From: Photobacterium piscicola
Lineage (GTDB): Bacteria; Pseudomonadota; Gammaproteobacteria; Enterobacterales; Vibrionaceae
Assembly: GCF_900166965.1 (NCBI RefSeq)
Contig: NZ_FUZI01000001.1
Location: forward strand, 434,001-498,000
Reading direction: 5' to 3'
Length of the DNA: 64,000 nucleotides
Shown: positions 9,347-17,597 of the stretch, in pieces
Layout of the letters: the number at the start of each line of letters is the position of its first letter
Numbering within the stretch: position 1 is the stretch's first letter
Position numbers and translations under genes: made by a program
Notes under the pieces: generated by a model
Databases searched by the model: none
What the model was told of the DNA's origin: nothing
Seen by the model: only the letters and a program-made list of their open reading frames with translations

Positions 9347-10528
9347 ATGTTTTCACAACTTTCTCCCGCACAACCCGATCCCATATTGTCATTATCGCTA
9401 ATTTATAATGCTGATCAGCGTGATCATAAAATGGATCTGGGTATTGGTGTTTATCGTAATAATCAAGGCCAAACGCCTATTATGGCCGCGATTTCTCAAG
9501 CAGAACAACGCTTACTTCAAACTCAAACGACAAAATCATATGTTGGTCTTGCGGGGAGTGAAGTTTTTAATCAATGCATGATTGATCTTTTATTAGCTGA
9601 CACTTCGGCTCATAGTCGTACTGCGGGTGTTCAAACCCCTGGTGGTAGCGGAGCATTACGTATGCTTGCAGATCTGATGCACGTAGCTAATGAGAATACT
9701 ACCGTGTGGTTAACTGATTTAAGTTACGTTAACCATCGACCAGTAATGGAAGCTGCTGGGTTAAAAGTGAAATATTATCCTTATTTTGATCGTGATACTA
9801 AACAAGTAAACACCGATGCAATGCTATCAGCGCTAGCACAAGCAGGGGCGAATGATGTGGTATTACTGCATGGTTGTTGCCACAATCCAACGGGTGCGGA
9901 TATTAATTTCGAAGCTTGGCAAGCGATTACCGCATTAGCCAATAACAATGGTTTTATCCCCTTTGTTGATATGGCCTATCTTGGCTTTGGTGATGGTCTT
10001 GAAAAAGATGGCGCAGGCTTGAAATTCATGGCTGATAACATTGAAGAAATGATGATCGCCACTTCATGTTCTAAGAACTTTGGATTATATCGCGAGCGTA
10101 CCGGTGCCGCCTTATTGGTGGGTGATACGTTGTCAAATGCGCAAAAAGCCAAAGGTCGAATTTTGACGTTAGCACGAGCCAGCTATACCATGCCGCCGGA
10201 TCACGGTGCAGCATTAGTAGCTGATATATTAACATCCAGTATGTTAACCGCGGTGTGGAAGCAAGAGCTGATTATGATGCAACAACGCATTATTGGTTTA
10301 CGCCAGAGCCTTGTAAATACATTGGCTGCTAAAGGGTGCGATCAATTTAGTTTTATTGCTGATCATAAAGGTATGTTTTCAATGACAGGTTTATCACCTG
10401 AGAAAATTATGCGATTACGTGATGAATTTGCTATTTATGCGGTGGGTGATGGCCGTATTAATGTTGCAGGATTACAAGAACAACAGATAGATGCTTTAGC
10501 GACAGCATTAATGACGGTTTCTCAGTAA
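9347..10528 (+). CDS. Aspartate/aromatic amino acid aminotransferase (AspC/TyrB family)
   Basis: A 393-residue class I PLP aminotransferase that matches E. coli AspC from end to end. The Schiff-base lysine is K243 in CSKNFGLYRERTG, with D208 and Y211 in FVDMAYLGF and the HGCCHNPTG motif near residue 175. It transfers the amino group of aspartate or an aromatic amino acid to 2-oxoglutarate in the cytoplasm. AspC and TyrB share these motifs, so preference for tyrosine or phenylalanine is suggested only by the neighbouring tyrosine decarboxylase, permeases and tyrS. A hairpin terminator follows at 10571-10596. Confidence 0.88.
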   Translation: MFSQLSPAQPDPILSLSLIYNADQRDHKMDLGIGVYRNNQGQTPIMAAISQAEQRLLQTQTTKSYVGLAGSEVFNQCMIDLLLADTSAHSRTAGVQTPGGSGALRMLADLMHVANENTTVWLTDLSYVNHRPVMEAAGLKVKYYPYFDRDTKQVNTDAMLSALAQAGANDVVLLHGCCHNPTGADINFEAWQAITALANNNGFIPFVDMAYLGFGDGLEKDGAGLKFMADNIEEMMIATSCSKNFGLYRERTGAALLVGDTLSNAQKAKGRILTLARASYTMPPDHGAALVADILTSSMLTAVWKQELIMMQQRIIGLRQSLVNTLAAKGCDQFSFIADHKGMFSMTGLSPEKIMRLRDEFAIYAVGDGRINVAGLQEQQIDALATALMTVSQ

Positions 10529-10570
10529 CGTTATTCTTGTGTTGTTAAAAAATAATAGGCTAAATATAAC

Positions 10571-10596
10571 AAGAGGCACTCAATAGTGTGCCTCTT
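10571..10596. terminator. Hairpin terminator between convergent genes
   Basis: A nine-base-pair stem (AAGAGGCAC / GTGCCTCTT) with an 8-base loop, between the aminotransferase stop (10528) and the stop of the minus-strand PH-domain gene (10621). U-tracts are modest on both sides. Confidence 0.7.
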
Positions 10597-10620
10597 CGTC
10601 TTGCATTACAAAGTAAGGGG

Positions 10621-11001
10621 TTATTTCCCCGCGATCTTAGCGGCTAATTGTCCCTGCATTGTATAGATATTAGTTTTGCCATTAAATTCTAAGCTAATTG
10701 GATCATGTTGGCCTGAAATCCACAATTTTAATTCTGCATCTAGATCGAAATGGCCTGTGCTTTCAATTGTATACATAGTGATTGACTTATAAGGCACTGA
10801 GCGGTATTCCACTTTTCTGCCTGTCATTCCTTGCTTATCAATCAATATTAAACGGCGATCTGTTAAAATGATCATGTCGCGAATAAGTTTATAAGCTAAT
10901 TCGATGTGCTCACCTTGACCAAGAATCGTTGATAATTCTTCAGTTGCCTCTTCAAGATCCATCTCGCCAGCATTACCTAAGATAGCATTAAAAAATCCCA
11001 T
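10621..11001 (-). CDS. Bacterial PH-domain protein (bPH_1/DUF1696 family)
   Basis: 126 residues forming a single bacterial pleckstrin-homology-like domain. The IILTDRRLILIDKQGMTGRKVEYRSVPYKSIT stretch, including the DRRLI strand, is the family signature. There is no signal peptide or membrane segment. The cellular role of the family is not established. The gene stands alone, divergent from the LysR regulator. Confidence 0.8.
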   Translation of the reverse strand: MGFFNAILGNAGEMDLEEATEELSTILGQGEHIELAYKLIRDMIILTDRRLILIDKQGMTGRKVEYRSVPYKSITMYTIESTGHFDLDAELKLWISGQHDPISLEFNGKTNIYTMQGQLAAKIAGK

Positions 11002-11177
11002 GAATGATTCCTTTTAAAATAACAAAATAAGCACTAATTTATATCTTTAGAGTGTAATCGAATTGCGTTTTTTATACTAGTCACGATTTGAGCCTCCAGT
11101 TTGCTTTGCACATCAAGGTTTTTATTAACAATTATGTTTATTATGGCGTTTTGTTATTAATATGTGTGCTAATGCTT

Positions 11178-12098
11178 ATGAAGTTATCCTATCTACATGC
11201 TTTTCGTGCTGTTGTTGAATGCCAAACAGTCACTGCAGCAGCAGAGTTATTGAATATTAGTCAGCCAGCCGTAAGCCGTTTATTATCCAGTTTAGAAGAA
11301 CAATTAAAATTTAAACTGTTTATTCGTCAACGTAATCGATTGATATTAAGTGACGAAGGCCAAGCTTTTTATTTAGAAGTGGCCAAAGTTTTTGATGCAG
11401 TGAATGGATTAGACAGCGCAGCGGAAGCGATTCGAACCCATCATTTAGGATCATTAACTATTGCAGCTATGCCTGTGCTTTCTCATGCTTTTTTGCCGCG
11501 TATATTAGCCAATTTCTTACAACATAATTGTCAAACTAAAATTGGTCTCAAGACGTTCCGTTCTGAAGATGTTGTACGCCAAATTCAAGCACAAACCACA
11601 GATATTGGATTTGCGTTTACAACTGAAGATGTAGCTGGGGTCAATAGTCAGACAGTGACATGCGAGTGTGTTGCATTAATTCCAGCCTCATCGCCATTAG
11701 CACAAAAAACAACAATATCCGTGACCGATCTTGGTAATGAATGTGTGATTAGGCATGAAAAAGACATGATTCAGCGTTGTATTGATAATTTATTACGCCG
11801 TCACGATATTAAAATTAATAAGCAAATTGAAGTTTCACTAGCTAGTACTGCTGCCGCTTTAGTCGCAGAAGGGGTTGGAATTGCTATCACTGATCCGTTT
11901 ACCGCGTATTTAGCTAATGAAACTCGTGATGTGGTGATGCGCCCGTTAGCATTTAATTTACCGTTTGAGTTTACTATTTTGTATCCAGGCTTAAGACCTA
12001 TTCATCGTCACGCAGAACGGTTTATTGAACAGTTTATGTTAACCGCTGACAGTATGGATATTTACCTAAAAATAGGTCCTATGCATAGCTTGGCATAA
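11178..12098 (+). CDS. LysR-family regulator, NocR/OccR-like
   Basis: An N-terminal helix-turn-helix (residues about 1-60, LHAFRAVVECQTVTAAAELLNISQPAVSRLLSSLE) precedes a periplasmic-binding-protein-like effector domain. The ATG at 11178 gives 306 residues, the usual LysR length; the frame is open for 30 more codons upstream, but that stretch resembles no LysR N-terminus. The recognition helix region resembles NocR/OccR opine regulators. It sits 204 bases upstream of an opine-dehydrogenase-like gene on the same strand, which it probably activates. The effector is unknown. Confidence 0.85.
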   Translation: MKLSYLHAFRAVVECQTVTAAAELLNISQPAVSRLLSSLEEQLKFKLFIRQRNRLILSDEGQAFYLEVAKVFDAVNGLDSAAEAIRTHHLGSLTIAAMPVLSHAFLPRILANFLQHNCQTKIGLKTFRSEDVVRQIQAQTTDIGFAFTTEDVAGVNSQTVTCECVALIPASSPLAQKTTISVTDLGNECVIRHEKDMIQRCIDNLLRRHDIKINKQIEVSLASTAAALVAEGVGIAITDPFTAYLANETRDVVMRPLAFNLPFEFTILYPGLRPIHRHAERFIEQFMLTADSMDIYLKIGPMHSLA

Positions 12099-12302
12099 TG
12101 CTAACAAGGAACAGATCACATTGTATTGCAGATAATGGTTACAATGTTTTTTGTTTTAACTTGTTGTATTTTAGATGCTTATTTTTGTTTTATTGATGAG
12201 CTATAACTTAAAGACATAGCCTATTTAGATTACAGTATTATTTTTTAGTCATCATTTTTCTTAATGTGATTTTGTCTTATAACATCATCTTAAGGAATAA
12301 TC

Positions 12303-13412
12303 ATGACAACGCGTGTTGCTATTATTGGGTCAGGTAACGCAGGGCTGACAGCAGCATATCATCTGACACGACAAGGCGCAGAGGTGTGTTTATATGGTGC
12401 AGCAGGATTTGATCAACCACTCACAGACATAGAAGCGCAAGGTGGAATCACGGCATTAGCCTCGTGTAATGATGTTGAATTATCTTTTGCAGGTTTTCAA
12501 GCTATTGATACGATCACGCGTGATTTAAAACAAGCGGTTGATTACGCAGATATATTGATTTTACCCGTCCCTTCTTTTGCTCAAGAACCTTTGTTTCGCT
12601 CAATGCTACCGTATTTAAAGAGTGGGCAGTTAATCATGCTAATGCCAGGGAACTATGGATCGTTGGTGTTAAATAAAATCAAGTGTGATGAAGGCTACCA
12701 AGATGTTGATATTACCTTCGTTGATGCGATTTCTATTCCATGGGCGACACGTATTGTTGGTCCTGCCGAGCTGGCTATTTTAGGCATGAAAACGCATCTT
12801 CCTGTTGCAGCTTTGCCTGGCAGTCGCACCCAAGCAGCCATTGCACGTTTACAACCATTGATGCCATTACCATTAACGGCTTTAGAAAACGTGATTATGG
12901 CGGGATTAGAAAATATTAACTTCGGCGGTCATCCATTGCTCACCACTTTAAATATGGGGCTACTGGAAAACTTTGACGGTCAATTTAACTATTACAAAGA
13001 CTGCTGTTCAGTATCTACGGCGCGCGCTGCTGCGGTAATGGAAGCTGAGCGATTAGCCATTGGTCAAGCATTGGGCTTGAATTTAAAGACTGAATTAGAG
13101 GCGATGAATGCACTATATGACATGGAGTGTAAAACAGTTTACGACGTTAATCGTACTTCTGAAACCCACGGTAAATTAAACAGCGCACCTAATTGTTCAA
13201 GTAATCGCTATATCACTGAAGATGCCGCTTACTTATTGGTTCCATGTTATGAATTTGCGCAATTAACAGGCATTGAAACACCGATTATTACTGCTTGTCT
13301 ACATATTGATAATGCCTATAACAATGCTGATTATTTTAAAGATGGTCGTACATTAAAACAAATGGGGCTCGATGGAATGCCAACTGCTGACATGATGGCT
13401 TTCGTTGCATAA
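12303..13412 (+). CDS. Opine dehydrogenase-like protein (octopine/nopaline dehydrogenase family)
   Basis: 369 residues: an N-terminal Rossmann domain with IIGSGNAGLTAA at residues 7-18, and a C-terminal opine dehydrogenase domain with the conserved NFGGHPLL segment, whose histidine fits the catalytic position of the family. Such enzymes reductively couple an amino acid with a 2-oxo acid, or run the reverse oxidation, using NAD(P)H. The gene follows a LysR regulator and precedes a YfcC-type carrier. Substrate and direction (making an opine or breaking one down) cannot be told from sequence. An AAGGA ribosome site lies just upstream of the ATG. Confidence 0.82.
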   Translation: MTTRVAIIGSGNAGLTAAYHLTRQGAEVCLYGAAGFDQPLTDIEAQGGITALASCNDVELSFAGFQAIDTITRDLKQAVDYADILILPVPSFAQEPLFRSMLPYLKSGQLIMLMPGNYGSLVLNKIKCDEGYQDVDITFVDAISIPWATRIVGPAELAILGMKTHLPVAALPGSRTQAAIARLQPLMPLPLTALENVIMAGLENINFGGHPLLTTLNMGLLENFDGQFNYYKDCCSVSTARAAAVMEAERLAIGQALGLNLKTELEAMNALYDMECKTVYDVNRTSETHGKLNSAPNCSSNRYITEDAAYLLVPCYEFAQLTGIETPIITACLHIDNAYNNADYFKDGRTLKQMGLDGMPTADMMAFVA

Positions 13413-13439
13413 CAAGAAGATGGCCTAACCATCTCTAGA

Positions 13440-13463
13440 TGGGACGCTGGGAATAGCGTCCCA
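13440..13463 (+). other. Intercistronic hairpin between the opine dehydrogenase and carrier genes
   Basis: A stem TGGGACGCT / AGCGTCCCA with a 6-base loop, without a U-tract, in the 70-base gap. A second small hairpin (GATGG...CCATC) precedes it. It is more likely an mRNA stability or attenuation element than a terminator. Confidence 0.5.
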
Positions 13464-13482
13464 ATAATTTAAGGATATCTGT

Positions 13483-14889
13483 ATGAAAACGCTTAAATTT
13501 CCTTCAGCCTACACAATTTTAATGTTACTTACCGTCTTAATGGCTGCATTAACATGGTTGATCCCTGCGGGTCAGTATCAAATGGTCAATAATGAAACCT
13601 TGGGTAAGATGGTGCCGTTGGTTGGCTCTTATCAAACCGTTGAAGCAAATCCTCAAGGCTTTCTTGATATATTAATGGCACCGATTCAAGGGTTTTATGA
13701 TCCCGCCAATTATATGGCACGAGCGGTTGATGTTGCTTTATTTGTACTGGTGATTGGCGGTTATCTTGCCGTGGTTACTCAAACGGGTGCCATTGATGCC
13801 GGTATTGCGAAAACCATGGCTCGCTTAGGGGGCAAAGAGCGTTGGATGATCCCTATTTTAATGGGGTTATTTGCGCTAGGTGGCACTGTTTATGGTATGG
13901 CGGAAGAGACCATTCCATTTTATGCCTTACTGATTCCGGTGATGATTGCAGCAGGTTATGATTCCGTTGTCGGGGTTGCGATTATTATGGTGGGCGCCGG
14001 AATTGGGTGTTTAGGTTCTACCATTAACCCTTTTGCAACGGTGATTGCCTCTAATGCTGCTGAAATTAACTTTGTTGATGGTATCTGGCTACGACTGGCT
14101 ATCCTTATTATTGGCTGGCTTGCGTGTGTGATTTATGTGATGCGCTACGCCGATAAAGTAAAACGCGATCCATCACAATCTTTAGTTGCAGAGCAAGGTG
14201 AAGCGAATAGAGAATACTTTTTACATGGTAGTGGTGAAAGTGCACCTGAATTAACCTTAACCCGTAAAATTGTGTTAGCTATTTTTGGATTAACTTTTGC
14301 GATTATGATGTGGGGTGTTGCATCCCAAGGCTGGTGGATGGCTGAGCTTTCTGCATTATTTATTGGTTCAAGTATCGTTGCTGGTTTAGTCGGCAAATTA
14401 TCTGAAGTGGAAATCACCGATAGCTTTATTAATGGTGCGCGAGATTTATTAGGTGTCGCGTTAATAATTGCTATTGCTCGTGGGTTAGTGGTGGTGATGG
14501 ACGACGGTAATATCACCCATACTATTTTAAATTTCGCGGAAGGATTATTAGTTGGTTTGCCACAAATTTTATTTATTAACGCTATTTATTGGATAGAAGC
14601 GGTATTGTGCTTAGTTGTGCCTTCTTCTTCAGGGTTAGCGGTATTATCAATGCCTATCTTGGCACCATTAGCTGACTTTGCAGGTGTTGGGCGTGAGTTG
14701 GTGGTGACGGCTTTTCAATCTGCTTCTGGTTTACCTAACTTAGTAACGCCGACATCGGGTGTTGTGATGGGGGGCTTGGCGATTGGGCGTATAGGTTACT
14801 CAACATGGCTACGCTTTATTGGGCCATTGTTAGGATTCCTAACGGCAATGGTCATGGTGTTATTAAGTGTGGGCGTGATGCTAGGCTAA
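13483..14889 (+). CDS. YfcC/DcuC-family membrane transporter
   Basis: A 468-residue inner-membrane protein with about 12 hydrophobic segments. The features of the YfcC group of the DcuC superfamily are clear: LTWLIPAGQYQ near the N-terminus, GGTVYGMAEETIPFYALLIP around residues 130-150, the GSTINPFATVIASNAA loop, and LVVPSSSGLAVLSMPILAPLAD near the C-terminus. Family members move dicarboxylates or basic amino acids and related compounds. Its place after an opine-dehydrogenase-like gene suggests it imports or exports that enzyme's substrate or product. A strong terminator at 14927-14959 ends the unit. Confidence 0.85.
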   Translation: MKTLKFPSAYTILMLLTVLMAALTWLIPAGQYQMVNNETLGKMVPLVGSYQTVEANPQGFLDILMAPIQGFYDPANYMARAVDVALFVLVIGGYLAVVTQTGAIDAGIAKTMARLGGKERWMIPILMGLFALGGTVYGMAEETIPFYALLIPVMIAAGYDSVVGVAIIMVGAGIGCLGSTINPFATVIASNAAEINFVDGIWLRLAILIIGWLACVIYVMRYADKVKRDPSQSLVAEQGEANREYFLHGSGESAPELTLTRKIVLAIFGLTFAIMMWGVASQGWWMAELSALFIGSSIVAGLVGKLSEVEITDSFINGARDLLGVALIIAIARGLVVVMDDGNITHTILNFAEGLLVGLPQILFINAIYWIEAVLCLVVPSSSGLAVLSMPILAPLADFAGVGRELVVTAFQSASGLPNLVTPTSGVVMGGLAIGRIGYSTWLRFIGPLLGFLTAMVMVLLSVGVMLG

Positions 14890-14926
14890 TTTTTATTACA
14901 GTTTATTAATTTATTATGATGAATAG

Positions 14927-14959
14927 ACTAGCAAGGGTATTGAGATCACCCTTGCTAGT
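14927..14959 (+). terminator. Strong terminator of the opine module
   Basis: A perfect 12-base-pair stem (ACTAGCAAGGGT / ACCCTTGCTAGT), 9-base loop, then eight Ts on the plus strand. Confidence 0.93.
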
Positions 14960-14972
14960 TTTTTTATGTTTT

Positions 14973-15797
14973 TTAATTACGCATCATGATAATTTTTTTA
15001 GTGTAATCAATCACAAATTGCTGACAATCAACAGCTGTTTGTGGATCAAAATCTTGGTTGTGTAGATCAGTATTAGACAAGATACGAATACCAATAAAAG
15101 GCACTTTATAAGCTTGAGCGACTAATGCTGCTGATGATGTTTCCATTTCTTCAACTGAGGTATTGTATGTTTTATGGAGCCAGTTAATGCGATCAACTTC
15201 GCGATTCCATTCATCTGCGGTACCAATGACACCCGTCACCACTTTGCCTTTTGTGTAACTGTTCGCCATGGTGGTCGCGATATGCAGTAAACCTTTGTCG
15301 GCAGCAAAATTATTATGCTCAACTAACTTACCTTGCTCACGTAAACGCATCGTAACGCTAAAATTTTGCCATTTTGTCGGTGCAATACCTTTTCCTTGTG
15401 CGGTAAATTCTGATTTATATGCGCCCATATTGAAGCTGGTTTTGCCTATTACGATATCACCACGTTGTAATTGTGGATCATGACCGCCAGCTGTGCCTTG
15501 GTTAATGATTAAAGCAGGTTTAAAGCGTTCAATGGCAAGTGTTGTTGCTGCGGCAGCATTGGCAATTCCGACTTCTGTTCTTGAAATGATAACAGGGTAG
15601 TCGTTAATGGTTCCTTGCCAAAATGACCATGACCCCAGAGTGACTTCAGACTTTTCTTTTAAGGCGGCAATAAGTGTTGTGGTCTCTATATCCATGGCAC
15701 CTTGAATTAAGATTGGGCCAGAAGTAGGCGTAGCAGCCATACTCATCGGTGAGAGCATGATGCAGCAAAGTAGAAGACCACGTTTGAGTAATAACAT
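14973..15797 (-). CDS. Exported MTA/SAH nucleosidase-like protein (phosphorylase superfamily)
   Basis: 274 residues with an N-terminal signal peptide (hydrophobic core [11 protein letters not shown], likely cleavage after SMA-A near residue 21) and one PNP/UDP-phosphorylase-type domain. GAMDIET near the start of the mature protein and EMETSSAA near residue 220 match the catalytic-site segments of methylthioadenosine/S-adenosylhomocysteine nucleosidases; SNTD near residue 245 holds the likely proton-donating aspartate. Predicted to act in the periplasm on nucleosides such as MTA, although cytoplasmic MTAN is the usual form. It is monocistronic, read towards the opine module, with a terminator upstream separating it from the ArsP gene. 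Confidence 0.8.
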   Translation of the reverse strand: MLLLKRGLLLCCIMLSPMSMAATPTSGPILIQGAMDIETTTLIAALKEKSEVTLGSWSFWQGTINDYPVIISRTEVGIANAAAATTLAIERFKPALIINQGTAGGHDPQLQRGDIVIGKTSFNMGAYKSEFTAQGKGIAPTKWQNFSVTMRLREQGKLVEHNNFAADKGLLHIATTMANSYTKGKVVTGVIGTADEWNREVDRINWLHKTYNTSVEEMETSSAALVAQAYKVPFIGIRILSNTDLHNQDFDPQTAVDCQQFVIDYTKKIIMMRN

Positions 15798-15965
15798 TAA
15801 TGTTCCTTAAAGAAAGTAAAGAGAATAACTCTGTGCAATGTAAGCAAAGCAAACGTTTGCGTCAATGATTTTATGTAATTTAATTTAATATACATGGCTA
15901 TGTTGTGATCTTTGTTGTTTATGCTTTTTGGGGGGAGGTTGCTATTTTTGATTAAATTTGAATAA

Positions 15966-16003
15966 AAAAAATCCCTCAACCGTTTAAGGAGGAGGGATTT
16001 TTT
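15966..16003 (-). terminator. Terminator after the ArsP-type permease
   Basis: A stem of up to 12 base pairs (AAAAAATCCCTC / GAGGGATTTTTT) with a 14-base loop. Read leftwards it ends in a T-run 17 bases after the permease stop. Confidence 0.85.
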
Positions 16004-16019
16004 AATATCGGGTTAAAAA

Positions 16020-16937
16020 TTAAAAGATAAATTGGTAAATAAATCCAGCACTGATAGCCATGCCAAGAATTACCACTAAGAATGCGATAATCATTTGATT
16101 CTTAAAAATTGATTTAAGTAAGATAACCTCGGTTAAACTTGCCCCCGCACTACCAATGATCAAGGCCATTACCGCGCCTAATCCCATGCCTTTTGCAGCT
16201 AATGCAGCACTTAATGGAATAACGGCTTCTGCACGAATATAAAGTGGAATACCAATTATGGCTGCAATGGGAATTGCAAATGGGTTATTTTCACTGGCAA
16301 CTTTAGCCACAAATTCTGTTGGCATAAAGCCATAAATCATCGAACCTAAAGCGATACCGCCAATCAAGTAAGGCAACACTTTTTTGAAATCAGCCCATGT
16401 CGAGTGCCAAATTTTAAGCCATTTGTTTACTGGTTTTGGGATCGAACTACAGCTTGATCCACAGCATGATGGTTTTGGCTCGCTATAGGCTTCATCTTTG
16501 ATGTATTTTTCAAAACCTAATTTTTCCAGTAAATAGCCTGCAATAATTGAGACACCCATCGCCATTACAAAATAAAATACAGTGACTTTTATGCCAAAAG
16601 TTACCGCAAATAAACCAACAATAATGGGATTAAGCAAAGGACTGGCAAATAAAAATACCATCATAGTGCCAAATCCTGCTTTTGCTCGCAGTAATCCTTT
16701 TAAAAATGGAATAGTTGAACATGAACAAAAAGGAGTAATAGCACCAAGTAAGCCTGCAATGAAATAGCCTTTACCATTTTTACCGCTAAGAATGGATTGA
16801 ATTTTAGCGGGGGGAATATACACCTGTAATATGCCAACGAGGTAACTAATTGCAAGAAATAGTACTGTAAGTTCAACGGCAAGAAAACCAAACATTTGTA
16901 AGGTATTGGTTATCATCTCGGATGTTATTGTAAACAT
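16020..16937 (-). CDS. ArsP/DUF318-family permease
   Basis: A 305-residue inner-membrane protein with about eight hydrophobic segments, of the permease family that includes ArsP, the exporter of trivalent organoarsenicals. A conserved CSCSTIPFLKGLL motif lies near residue 72, and a cysteine-rich cytoplasmic loop (CCGSSCSS) near residue 157, both suited to soft metal or metalloid handling. The ArsR-type repressor gene lies immediately upstream on the same strand, and two copies of the putative operator are in the 142-base gap, one only 12 bases from the start codon. Export of an arsenic, antimony or other thiophilic compound is inferred; the inducer is not shown. Confidence 0.82.
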   Translation of the reverse strand: MFTITSEMITNTLQMFGFLAVELTVLFLAISYLVGILQVYIPPAKIQSILSGKNGKGYFIAGLLGAITPFCSCSTIPFLKGLLRAKAGFGTMMVFLFASPLLNPIIVGLFAVTFGIKVTVFYFVMAMGVSIIAGYLLEKLGFEKYIKDEAYSEPKPSCCGSSCSSIPKPVNKWLKIWHSTWADFKKVLPYLIGGIALGSMIYGFMPTEFVAKVASENNPFAIPIAAIIGIPLYIRAEAVIPLSAALAAKGMGLGAVMALIIGSAGASLTEVILLKSIFKNQMIIAFLVVILGMAISAGFIYQFIF

Positions 16938-16948
16938 ATTAATTCTCT

Positions 16949-16972
16949 ATATTTCTAGTATTGTCGAAATAT
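16949..16972. promoter_or_regulatory. ArsR-type operator copy 1 (permease promoter)
   Basis: A 24-base imperfect inverted repeat, ATATTTC-N10-GAAATAT, with inner bases TAGTATTGTC. It is one of three near-identical copies, 12-35 bases upstream of the permease start, where a bound repressor would block the promoter or early transcription. Confidence 0.7.
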
Positions 16973-17000
16973 AAAGGTAAACGAGAGTGTTGTCAAAATT

Positions 17001-17024
17001 ATATTTCTATAAGTGTGGAAATAT
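17001..17024. promoter_or_regulatory. ArsR-type operator copy 2 (permease promoter)
   Basis: The same 24-base element, ATATTTC-N10-GAAATAT, with inner bases TATAAGTGTG, 52 bases from copy 1 (about five helical turns). It lies 56-79 bases past the end of the repressor gene. Confidence 0.72.
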
Positions 17025-17079
17025 TTTCATTAAGAAAAATATAAAATAATTAAGATATTGAAAATTAGGATTTTAGTTA

Positions 17080-17388
17080 CTATCGTTGTTCGTCAATACA
17101 ACATTCATCTTGTAAAAAACTGATGACACTGGTTAAAGCATCATATTGTGCGACACAAAAGAGTGTACGTCCTTCACGACGTTGGGTGAGTAACCCAGCC
17201 GAAGCAAGGCTAGAAATGTGGTGAGAAAGGGTTGAGCCTGGAATAGCCAGTTGCTGTTGAATATCCCCGACAGCAATGCCTTGATAGCCCGCTTTAATGA
17301 CGCGCTTAAAAATGGCTAAACGGGTTGGGTGGCCTAATTCTTTAAGTGATTTAGCAATTTGGATGGTATCTATTTGATGACACGTCAT
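17080..17388 (-). CDS. ArsR-family repressor
   Basis: A 102-residue winged-helix protein typical of ArsR/SmtB repressors (LGHPTRLAIFKRVI, then the GSTLSHHISSLASAGLLTQRREGR recognition-helix and wing region). The usual ELCVC metal-site motif of ArsR is absent. Cysteines instead occur at residue 3, in LFCVA and as a pair in DECCIDE near the C-terminus, which could form an alternative thiol site, as in other ArsR branches. A matching inverted repeat lies 28 bases upstream of its own start and two more lie ahead of the downstream permease, indicating autoregulation and control of the permease. The inducer is likely a thiophilic metalloid, by inference. Confidence 0.85.
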   Translation of the reverse strand: MTCHQIDTIQIAKSLKELGHPTRLAIFKRVIKAGYQGIAVGDIQQQLAIPGSTLSHHISSLASAGLLTQRREGRTLFCVAQYDALTSVISFLQDECCIDEQR

Positions 17389-17415
17389 AGTAAAGCTGAC
17401 CTTTTATATTGGTTT

Positions 17416-17439
17416 TTATTTCTATTATTGTGGAAATAT
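17416..17439. promoter_or_regulatory. ArsR-type operator copy 3 (repressor promoter)
   Basis: The third copy of the 24-base element (TTATTTC-N10-GAAATAT, inner bases TATTATTGTG), 28-51 bases upstream of the repressor start. It differs from the other two copies at only a few central and one outer position. Confidence 0.72.
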
Positions 17440-17597
17440 AGCGAATTCTGATAAAAAAAGAAAGCGAACAGAAGCCGCTATTTATCTACAATTATCACAG
17501 TAACAATATCAACAGTCATTTATTCTATCTTAAATCACTCATAATCGTTGCTATATAGATGTAATAGCATCAATCAATAGAGCTAATAGAAGATATA

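Noticed and set aside
12099..12302. Possible riboswitch before the opine dehydrogenase gene
   Set aside because: The gap is 204 bases of AT-rich DNA with no stable nested helices visible; no known aptamer pattern recognised.
15797..15979. Minus-strand small frame upstream of the exported nucleosidase
   Set aside because: It consists of promoter-like AT-rich DNA plus the terminator flank; no ribosome site or family match.
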